Positions 58,101-64,000 of a DNA stretch of 64,000 nt are shown piece by piece. The notes below the pieces were generated by a model, which was not told where the DNA came from, made no database searches, and worked only from the letters and a program-made list of their open reading frames with translations. How positions within the stretch are numbered: position 1 is the stretch's first letter; each line of letters starts with the position of its first letter. A program made the position numbers and the translations under genes. This DNA is from Halichondria panicea. Taxonomy: Eukaryota; Porifera; Demospongiae; Suberitida; Halichondriidae. The stretch is taken from positions 2,216,001 through 2,280,000 of the forward strand of contig NC_087390.1 of assembly GCF_963675165.1 (NCBI RefSeq), given 5' to 3'.

Positions 58101-58655
58101 CAGCTGGGGCAGAGAAGTTTTGTCGACCGGCGGCAGGTCGAATACCAGTGTCTTCTTCCTGGGGGGCAACAAAACAACAGAATTATAATAATACGTTAAA
58201 TTAATTGATCATTACCTCGTCATCTTCGTTGAAGCCAATGGATGTGTCGTAGGATCCCTTATCAGAGCGGCCATAGATCATGGAGTCAAAGTTACCCATA
58301 GACTCTAACCCGATCTAAACAAAAAGGTGAATAAAATAATGAGTAAAGTGATACATGTAATTATGATATCGGCACTGTATTATACCTTCTCCTTGGAACT
58401 TGCCAGTGCTTTGTTTTTGGCCTGGATCTGTTGCATTTGGGCATCAATATCTGTAGCGTAACAACACAGCATCAAGCACACACACAACCTCACACAAGGG
58501 AGGGGGGGGGGGGGGGGGTAGTCACATCCTTCCATCCCAGTCATTAATAATAATTATGTTATGTATTGTTTTACTTGGGTCTAATAGCTAAATTTGCATG
58601 TTTTTAAGCTTTATTTTTATCCCAGTCCCTCACCTTCATGAGTAGTAGCTGCCAT
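34107..58655 (-). CDS. SF3B1: SF3B1, U2 snRNP splicing factor 3b subunit 1
   Basis: Twenty-seven coding exons on the minus strand, 1293 aa (human 1304): 58634-58655, 58386-58450, 58216-58314, 58069-58158, 56721-56841, 55812-55885, 55494-55625, 54645-54840, 54315-54548, 50666-50826, 50219-50422, 49994-50101, 49439-49618, 48908-49077, 48041-48251, 46299-46405, 45812-45974, 44643-44768, 43935-44060, 41646-41741, 41146-41328, 40169-40347, 37436-37621, 35761-36033, 34622-34838, 34270-34344, 34107-34190. All junctions keep frame. The N-terminal third holds repeated RWDE/TPG motifs (ligands for UHM partners such as U2AF2). The HEAT superhelix runs from about residue 467 to the end. Residues matching human H662, K666 and K700 are conserved (K689 here, the last residue of exon 15). 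It clamps the branch-site helix in U2 snRNP. It is head to head with CIR1. Introns carry several MITEs. Confidence 0.98.
34935..35140. repeat. Two tandem copies of a 102-bp unit (SF3B1 intron 24)
   Basis: The block beginning 'ccagttcccctacaaatgaa' recurs exactly 102 bp later with few changes. Because 102 is a multiple of three, an antisense frame stays open across both copies, but it has no protein resemblance. Confidence 0.85.
36125..36255. mobile_element. About 130-bp hairpin element (SF3B1 intron 23)
   Basis: ATTATCCTATGGATACTGA pairs with its complement near 36229-36250, and the interior (ATTATCACGAGT, AGTAACTGCACGAGTGCCT) also pairs. It looks like a foldback MITE without a clear target duplication. 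Confidence 0.65.
37317..37411. repeat. (GA)n microsatellite close to the SF3B1 exon 23 donor
   Basis: On the gene strand it is a (TC)n tract starting about 25 nt after the 5' splice site at 37435. Confidence 0.95.
38725..38926. repeat. Three tandem copies of a 68-bp unit (SF3B1 intron 22)
   Basis: Copies start at 38725, 38793 and 38861 with 'gccactggatactgctccat' and differ at very few positions. Confidence 0.9.
39180..39320. repeat. Degenerate short repeats (SF3B1 intron 22)
   Basis: 'ggggctcttgagggtctaca' and 'agcgtcccacaggt' recur nearby. 'aggggctctagaac'-like variants spread over 38940-39320. Confidence 0.6.
41742..43934. other. SF3B1 intron 19, no further gene seen
   Basis: Apart from the GT tract I see no conserved coding or RNA gene in this 2.2 kb intron. 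Two open frames of 120 and 133 aa near 43100-43640 overlap on opposite strands and show no protein-like features. Confidence 0.5.
41760..41800. repeat. (GT)n microsatellite near the SF3B1 exon 20 acceptor
   Basis: On the gene strand this CA tract runs to within about 20 nt of the CACAG acceptor at 41742. Confidence 0.9.
44061..44146. repeat. (GT)n tract abutting the SF3B1 exon 19 acceptor
   Basis: On the gene strand a CA-rich run ends directly in CACACAG at the exon 19 boundary (44060). Confidence 0.95.
45361..45761. mobile_element. TACCGT-family MITE, 401 bp
   Basis: Inverted ends: TACCGTATATCTTCTAATTT and AAATTAGAAGATATACGGTA, continuing into TATCGGACA/TGTCCGATA (about 29 bp). A second, less clear TACCGT-bounded segment lies directly to its left (45153-45367). 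It lies in SF3B1 intron 17. Confidence 0.8.
46407..46458. repeat. (GT)n tract abutting the SF3B1 exon 16 acceptor
   Basis: On the gene strand a C-run is followed by (CA)n ending in CACACAG at exon 16 (46405). Confidence 0.95.
46635..46760. repeat. Hairpin repeat (SF3B1 intron 15)
   Basis: GTTATAACACGGGCACGAGG at the left pairs imperfectly with the right side (CCCGAGTGCATGTGTTATAAC). The interior AATATATTGCACT/AGTGCAATATAT also pairs. Confidence 0.6.
46860..47720 (+). pseudogene. Unidentified coding-like relic split by a MITE
   Basis: On the plus strand short protein-like stretches occur in different frames: one ending ...[14 protein letters not shown] (46863-46940), one with repeated AAKQPHP units (46950-47060), and after the MITE one containing [14 protein letters not shown] (47640-47700). 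I do not recognise the family. It lies inside SF3B1 intron 15 in the opposite sense, and the frames are broken, so a decayed transposon or retrocopy is likely. Confidence 0.3.
47208..47622. mobile_element. MITE with TGACAGGCTCTGGGAAAACC ends
   Basis: Inverted repeats of about 33 bp (47208-47243 against 47590-47622) are nearly perfect. No clear target duplication. It is inserted in the coding-like relic at 46860-47720. Confidence 0.8.
49083..49180. repeat. (GT)n tract near the SF3B1 exon 14 acceptor
   Basis: About 70 bp of GT, then mixed GT. On the gene strand the CA tract ends in CACACGTACAG at exon 14 (49077). Confidence 0.95.
49814..49997. repeat. 92-bp tandem duplication spanning a splice donor
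   Basis: The block beginning 'cttcacttatcctcccaaag' recurs 92 bp later, and the copies end in the exon 12 donor region (gcgacaaacctttct). The first copy carries the same AAAG|GTTTGTCGC donor on the gene strand. Confidence 0.85.
51409..52102. mobile_element. Repeat with TACCATATATGCTTGATC / GATCGAGCATTACGGTA ends
   Basis: The ends are imperfect inverted repeats of the TACCGT type. Interior motifs are shared with 20593-20960. Confidence 0.5.
52416..52946 (-). mobile_element. 531-bp repeat, copy 2
   Basis: This is the complement of the segment at 14441-14971 at the same length, with its GT run, GCGCATGCGC palindrome and ATGCCTCGGT ends. It is inserted in SF3B1 intron 9. Confidence 0.75.
53040..53410. 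repeat. Tandem repeat of about 60 bp, four to five copies
   Basis: 'ggccacagctggctggctgc', 'actaagctcagacaacacac' and 'actcttgaggccacagaggc' recur in order with decreasing similarity. Confidence 0.8.
54968..55420. mobile_element. TACCGT-family MITE, 453 bp
   Basis: The ends TTTACTTGATTAAACGCCC and GGGCGTTTAATCAAGTAAA are perfect inverted repeats, and TACTGTG/TACGGTA lie outside. Internal 'gggcgttta' motifs recur. It lies in SF3B1 intron 7. Confidence 0.8.
57137..57716. mobile_element. TACCGT-family MITE, 580 bp
   Basis: The ends TACCGTAGAAACTGGATTAT and ATAATCCAGTTTCTACGGTA are inverted, extending into AGCG/CGCT. It lies in SF3B1 intron 4. Confidence 0.85.
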
Positions 58656-58907
58656 GTTCTTCACACAGCAGAGAGGCTGCTTATAAGAGTAGTAAAGGCT
58701 GCAATATACACGCTTGGTAGCATGCGTCTTTGGGTCGTTGTCTCCAATTGAAGGAAATCCAATCTGGAAAAATAATTATAAAAAACTGAACCTTGTGCTG
58801 GGGTTCATATCCAAGATGTGCACTATTTGGAATACTCTGCCTTTTCAACGTTAAACGACAGATTTCACACAAGCTAGCTACAAGTATCCCAAGTCTTCAG
58901 AGGCACT
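58656..58907. promoter_or_regulatory. Shared divergent promoter region, SF3B1 / CIR1
   Basis: Only 252 bp separate the two start codons, which face away from each other. The stretch includes CCAATTG near 58742 and an AT-rich run AATAATTATAAAA near 58771. Transcription start sites cannot be seen. Bidirectional use is inferred from the spacing. Confidence 0.6.
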
Positions 58908-61293
58908 ATGGCGTTTGAAAAGTTTATGCACAACAAGTACTTTCATCCTGCAAGTTTTCAGAACATTAAGAAGGTAAGATAGTGGTCTCCCACATGAACA
59001 TCTCCTCATTGACTCCCCCTCTCCCCTGGCCCTGTACAGGTGTGGGAGGCTGAACAGAGAGATATACAGGAGCAGAAGAAACAAGATGACCTGCGGCAGC
59101 AATATATCAAAGAACAGGAGATCTATCAGAACAAGTACAAAATCACTTTGTACAATGTGGAGATGCCTCTTCAATTATTACAACATTACCGTACTTCTTC
59201 TAAAAGAAGCCTTCTAATAAGGCGCCACCTAGAGATTACTCCCATACAGCACCATATAAATTCATTGCCTATTTCTTGTTTTACATACACTAGTTAGTCG
59301 GGCGTGGCTTGACCGTCCCTGACGGGAGGTTGGGTTGCAAGCGGGAAGCCTATCTGAGATTTGTTCTGCACCACTATAGTGGCGCTCTATCAGATTGCAG
59401 CATTTTTCACGTGCTTGGTTACACTTTAGTCCAGATAAGCTTGCAACCTGACCTCCCGTCAGGGACAGTCGAGCCACGCCCAACTATACACTAGTCTCGA
59501 AAATGTAATTATGAAAAAGCGGCACCTTATTTAGAAAAAGTACGGTACATATAGACTGTATCCTTTGGCCACGTGCCCTTTATCTTTATACAATTTGTTC
59601 CCCACCCACTCTAGGGAGCAGCTTGGTAAGGCTCATCCTCTCAGCTTCATGTACGACCCTCCCCCTGGTTACGACAAGGAACAAGGTAAGTGTATTTTAG
59701 TGTCGATTCTATTGATTGTACCTAAAATTATAACCGTTTATAAAGTTGGTTTAATTTTGCGGGCAGTACAGAGCTTCCAAAACCAATTGTATGTACCGTG
59801 TATCCTGTATTCACCATCTCATACGTTACACAGGAGATCAAGAACGACTGACCTTAGTGGCAGACGCTGATCAACCTGCCAAGGCGGTGGAGGAGGAGGA
59901 GGGGAAATTTGATTGGCAGGTGCCGGGTCGGAAGGCCCCCCGCGAAGACACTGCAAAAGATGTGTCGGAGCTCGTAGACCAACCGTTTGGAGTGGAGGTC
60001 CGTAACACGAAGTGTGTTAAGTGTGGCAAGTGGGGACACGTCAACACAGACAAAATTGTAAGTGGCTTAATTGAACTACATGTACTACATTTATGTGCAT
60101 AAAGTAGCCCTTGTGATGGATTATGACTTAGGCTACAAGTACTAACTTACAACTAGCCTTATGTAGCTGCTGTTACACTGCTTATAACGCACAACACTAT
60201 TTTACTGTACCCTTTCTTCTCGTACAGTGTCCCCTATTTGGAATGGTAAAGCCTGACAGTGAAGACCCGACCAAAGGAGACCAACCCTCTGCCCCCATGG
60301 ACGATGGGCTCGTATTTAACCAGCGTGTACTGGAGAAACAAAACAATAGCCAGGACCCTAATCAGCAACTCTTGGTCTCAGACGAAGATGGGAGTGATCT
60401 AGATGACCTCTTTGCTGGATTCTCTAAAAAAGAACGAAAGAAGATTCTTCGAAAATTGGCGAAAATGAACAGTGGCTCAGACTCTGAGGAGGAAGTAAAG
60501 AAAAAGAAGAAGAGCCGGAGTAAGGGGAAAGATCGAAAGCACAGAAGAGGTAGAAAACACTATATAGAGTACTGAAGTGCAGCAATATCCTGTGTATATA
60601 GTCACCCATACATGTAGTTGTAGCATAATTATAATGAGTTACAGCAGGAATGCATGAATACAGTGTAACCTCTGTTAACAACCACCTCCGAATAAAGGCC
60701 GGTTGCTATATAACGGCCAGGCACCCAGGTCCCAAATGAACAATTTGGGTACAAAACAACCCCTCAACAAAGGCCACCTCCGTATAAAGGCCAAAACATT
60801 GTTCCCCAAAGGTGTCCGTTATAGAGGGGTTCCACTGTAGTGCACTCCTGGTTACAGCAATCATTAATTTTCTGTGTTCGCAGACAGTACCTCGAGAAGT
60901 AGATCACCAGAAAAACGCAAGAGATCTAAGGCCGAGAGAAGTAGATCACCAGAAAAACGTAAGAGGTCTAAAACCATGAGAAACAGGAGTCAATCAATCG
61001 ACAGTACTTCAAGAAGTAGATCACCAGAAAAACGTAAGAGATCTAAGGCCAAGAGAAGTAAATCACCAGAAAAACGTAAGAGGTCTAAGGCCGAGAGAAG
61101 TAGATCACCAGAAAAACGTAAGAGGTCTAAAGCCAGGAGAAACAGGAGTCGATCAATTGATAGTACCACCTCGAGAAGTAGATCACCAGAAAGACGTAAG
61201 GCCAAAAGAGAAAGGAGTCGATCCGTAGAGCGTACCTCACCTGATAGAACTCATCACAAGAATCAATCTAGACATAAGCATAGAAGACATTGA
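58908..61293 (+). CDS. CIR1: CIR1, corepressor interacting with RBPJ
   Basis: Six coding exons: 58908-58973, 59040-59134, 59615-59685, 59834-60057, 60228-60549 and 60884-61293, giving 395 aa, in frame with GT-AG junctions. The N-terminus carries the CIR_N signature (HPASFQNIKKVWEAEQ). A zinc-knuckle-like C138-x2-C141-x4-H146 with C153 (KWGHVNTD...CPLFG) follows, just after DQPFGVEVRN, as in vertebrate CIR1. An acidic region is followed by a Lys-rich stretch and a C-terminal RS-like tail of repeated SRSPEKRKRSKAE units. Family members bridge RBPJ/CSL to histone deacetylases and also associate with splicing factors; the nucleus is the expected site. The human protein is longer (about 450 aa). 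Intron 2 carries a 192-bp MITE. The last exon's repeats may vary in number. Confidence 0.93.
59295..59486. mobile_element. 192-bp MITE with TAGTCGGGCG ends and 9-bp duplication
   Basis: Inverted repeats of roughly 45-50 bp begin TAGTCGGGCGTGGCTTGACC and end GAGCCACGCCCAACTA. The perfect 9-bp duplication TACACTAGT flanks it (59286-59294, 59487-59495). It is inserted in CIR1 intron 2. Confidence 0.9.
60660..60842. mobile_element. About 180-bp MITE-like repeat
   Basis: The left end 'acagtgtaacctctgttaac' is opposed by 'gtccgttatagaggggttccactgta' at the right. Phrases 'aaaggcc' and 'cacctccg' recur inside. It lies in CIR1 intron 5 (60550-60883). Confidence 0.55.
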
Positions 61294-61491
61294 TGATAAG
61301 AGTAACTCTATACATGTACATTTATATACATGATTGATATTATGGTTATTCTAATAAAACGAAAATCTGTAGACCATACAACTACAAGTAATATTGAAAA
61401 CATTAATTATTTGAAGCCACCAACATCACGATAATATGTCTAGTCGGGATCTCACATTCTCGGGGCCCAATCTATCACCAGCTACTCCACC

Positions 61492-62295
61492 ATGGCTCCC
61501 TTCTACACTTTTTTCCCTGTATGGAGCATCTTCTCTCAACTAGTAGCATTTCTACTACTACTGGGAGCACAAAGACTTCTAAAGAGACGACTTTCAAAAC
61601 ATTTTGACATGCTAAATGAGTTCCTGTGTTGTTGTATATGGCTGTGGTGGTCCCTGGAAACTACTCTCATCGGCAACAGCTCATGGTTGGCTGGGAACAT
61701 CGCTCTATTTATCAGACTAGTGGCGTACTCTTACATACCGCAAGGTGCCTCGGTCAGTCTTTGTACTGCTCTGTATCTCTACTGGACAGGGGATCGATCA
61801 AGAAGGAACAACATCAGAAGGCTGTGTGTATCGCTATTGACTGCTCTAGTTGCCGTACCCGTAACACTATTATTTTGTCACTACTACTGGACTTTGTTGG
61901 GAGTGACTGTATCTACCGATCATTCTATATTCATGGAGGCCAAGCCAAGCTATTTCCTGACAACCACACTACTCTACGGTGTTATATACGAACTGGTCCC
62001 GTCGTTTCTGATGTTTCTACCCTCTATTTTGAATCAAAGCAAATCTCTACTCTTTGTTGTGTGCGACACTTTCGTTGTACTAGGCCTTGTCTATTGGGCT
62101 GCTGACTACACGGGAGCCTTCATGAATCCGATGGTGGCTCTGGCTTTTACCGTTTATTGGCACACTCTTTCACCCTTGGATTATGCTACGCACGTCATAG
62201 TGTTCTGGGCTGGACCCTTAATAGGCACATGGGCTGCTGCAAAACTCAAACTGAGATATGAAGACTATCAGGATAAACACTACAAATTGACGTGA
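61492..62295 (+). CDS. AQP11/12-like (unorthodox) aquaporin
   Basis: A single-exon frame of 267 aa with about six hydrophobic segments. The second half contains TGAFMNPMVALAF (NPM at 212-214) followed by YW...FWAGPLIG, matching the second pore loop and last helix of AQP11-type channels. The first pore loop position reads YIPQGASVSL (from about residue 82) and lacks a recognisable NPA, as the first box is variable in this subfamily. Family members sit in internal membranes (often the endoplasmic reticulum) and pass water, glycerol or peroxide. The gene starts about 200 bp after the CIR1 stop on the same strand. No intron is needed. An upstream ATG at 61436 is out of frame. Another polytopic membrane family cannot be fully excluded. 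Confidence 0.7.
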   Translation: MAPFYTFFPVWSIFSQLVAFLLLLGAQRLLKRRLSKHFDMLNEFLCCCIWLWWSLETTLIGNSSWLAGNIALFIRLVAYSYIPQGASVSLCTALYLYWTGDRSRRNNIRRLCVSLLTALVAVPVTLLFCHYYWTLLGVTVSTDHSIFMEAKPSYFLTTTLLYGVIYELVPSFLMFLPSILNQSKSLLFVVCDTFVVLGLVYWAADYTGAFMNPMVALAFTVYWHTLSPLDYATHVIVFWAGPLIGTWAAAKLKLRYEDYQDKHYKLT

Positions 62296-63122
62296 TTTTT
62301 GCAATTTTCATTCAACTTTGTCAACATTACAAATTAATAATAACATAAAGATGACGTTTCACGAGGAGTATATAGAGAGCAGGGAATTTCAAAGTGAAAA
62401 TTATAACAAGGAATCCTTGTTATTACGAATTGTCAGATATACAGTAGATTTTTGTGAGGTTTCAATACGATTTTTGTATAGTTTGTCAAGGTTATAATAA
62501 CAGATAACGTTTCATGAGAAGTATCACTTTATAAGTACATCACTGTTAATGGCAAACAACAAAGTAGCTACCTACACTACTATAAGTCCTATAAGTCTAG
62601 TTTTGTGCCGGCAGTAACTCAGTTGTACTGTCACTGGAAAAATGGTCCTGAAATAACTGGTCCGGGTATCAATTTTTTCAATGAAAATTTTGGTCCGGGG
62701 ACTGAAATTTTCAGAAAAAATTGGTCCCCCCTGAAATAATCAGTCCGCCTAGACAAAAAGACGTCTCTGGACCAGGAGCGTATGTAGGGCAACCTAGGGT
62801 CCTCTCCACATTATATTACGACATACAGATACGCACATACCCATGTACAGGGATGCAGTCACATAATATTCAGGAACTATAGCAGTCTAGCTTGTCAGCC
62901 AGGTGTACTAGATAGAGCTGCAGCATGTGAACCTTGAGGCCTCCACATTCTTAAGACTCAAGTGTTTCAAAAGAAAGATCTATTAACGATTGACAGTTTT
63001 ACAGCTTGATAAAATTATGTTACTACTACTACGTATAATTATAATGTCGAAGTTCTGTCCGGGAATAGATACAGACGGTACGGGTGCATGGTTCATAGTT
63101 TATGGACGGTTAACAGTTACGT
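62296..63122. other. Intergenic stretch without recognised genes
   Basis: AT-rich, with a short run of 'ggtccgggg/ctgaaat' variants at 62640-62760 but no coding or RNA feature that I can support. Confidence 0.5.
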
Positions 63123-63970
63123 CTTAGACTGGTTTAGCACTGCACTGCATACAGTGCCAAACAGCTGATTTTTTGAGAAAAGCGGCAGGAACGTTCACAC
63201 AGGTGTCGTAATGATACCACTCCTTGCATGTGCTGCATTCCACCCAGTTTTCCATAGTCGCCATCTCTGGCATTCCAGGTGAGCGGAGGTTGTGTGAGCG
63301 GAGTCTTCAAGAGGGGATTCCAGGTGAGCAGAGGTTATGTGAGCAGAGTCCTCAGGAGGAGAGTGAGCAGAGTCCATTGATCCAGAATCGCAAGTAGGTG
63401 GATCGTTGTATGGCTTGAGATGGGGTCCTGACACTAGTACTGTCTCTTTGATCCATCGCTTATCTCATATGCACCTCGTGGTTTAACAGAGATGATTTTG
63501 TAAGGGCCAGTGTACCTCTTCTTCAGCTTCCCACCTTTTGTCTTTTTGCGAGTATGATTTAGTTTCAGGACTAATTGACCAACCATATATCTCTTAGGCT
63601 GTGCATGTTTCTTATCATACAGTTCCTTCTGTTTCTTTTGGGCGGCAAGAATATAGGTTTTTGCTTGGCTCAGTCGTACATGATTGTGTTCACGAGTACG
63701 TGTAACATCTAGATTGGGCATTTGCTGCTGATACTCGCGAGCAGCTTGGTCAGGAGAAATGCTTGAGACTTCTACATCAATGGGAAGAGTAGCTTGACGA
63801 TTGAACATAAATTATGACGAGAGGTATTGTATGCGAAAACACATGTGTCCAGGTAGCTACTTCAGTCTTCTAGCATGTTTTGCAACGTCTGATTGAAACG
63901 CTCGTCCAAGCCGTTAGTCTATAAAATAATATTATAGTTGAAAATACATTTTAAATATAGGATATATCAG
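63123..63970 (-). pseudogene. Broken integrase-type transposon gene with a PHD-like C-terminus
   Basis: On the minus strand an integrase core fragment (TNGLDERFNQTLQ) at about 63880-63921 is followed by an in-frame stop, a deletion, then a 124-aa frame (63434-63808) with the basic post-integrase region (KKRYTGPYKI). After another frame break come three copies of a short SAH-type repeat. In a further frame is half of a PHD-type zinc finger (WVECSTCKEWYHYDTC, then C-x2-C), closed by a stop near 63123. A plausible splice acceptor (TATAG) precedes the core fragment, suggesting introns, which would favour a Ginger-like DNA transposon over an LTR element. At least three disruptions make it a pseudogene. 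It continues beyond the window edge. Confidence 0.65.
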
Positions 63971-64000
63971 GAGGATATGCACCTATGTATCCTCCGCTAT

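Noticed and set aside
60990-61205. Leu-rich 71-aa frame on the minus strand
   Set aside because: It is the complement of the repetitive RS-like tail of CIR1 and mirrors its repeats.

Overview
The window is eukaryotic and animal. It holds intron-rich protein genes with GT-AG splice sites, a paired-class homeobox gene, a U6 snRNA gene and many transposable elements. Compact gene spacing, small to mid-sized introns, a divergent paired-like homeodomain and many tiny hairpin elements fit a non-bilaterian animal, most likely a sponge. The species is an inference; no sequence here names it.

Layout. 1-9.1 kb: remnants of one dispanin (CD225) gene, a nearly intact Ty3/gypsy retrotransposon with almost identical LTRs (1145-5624), a decayed copy of a DDX1 exon, then a complete 3-exon dispanin gene on the minus strand (6266-9103). 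9.1-20.4 kb: a gene-poor island of nested non-autonomous DNA transposons, including a 1.27 kb foldback hairpin whose arms are a 20-bp minisatellite. 20.4-23.8 kb: a second dispanin gene with three candidate first exons. 24.0-31.9 kb: DDX1, 19 coding exons on the minus strand, with a U6 snRNA gene inside intron 3. 32.3-33.7 kb: a compact 3-exon paired-like homeobox gene. 34.1-58.7 kb: SF3B1, 27 coding exons on the minus strand. 58.9-61.3 kb: CIR1, 6 exons on the plus strand, head to head with SF3B1 across about 250 bp. 61.5-62.3 kb: a single-exon AQP11/12-like membrane protein. 63.1-64.0 kb: a broken integrase-type transposon gene ending in a PHD-like zinc finger.

I reconstructed the exon chains by hand from conserved protein sequence and splice sites. 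Reading frame is maintained through every junction: SF3B1 predicts 1293 aa, DDX1 723 aa, CIR1 395 aa, the homeobox protein 352 aa, and the dispanins 151 and 140 aa.

Three of the genes act in RNA processing (SF3B1, U6 and DDX1; CIR1 also has an RS-like tail), but I see no operon-like organisation beyond the shared SF3B1/CIR1 promoter region. The strongest unexpected signals are: (1) eleven elements with TAG...CTA ends and 9-bp target-site duplications, one matched to its own empty site; (2) the minisatellite-armed foldback element; (3) repeated dispanin first exons, and duplicated dispanin plus DDX1-tail units; (4) CA-repeat tracts running directly into 3' splice sites.
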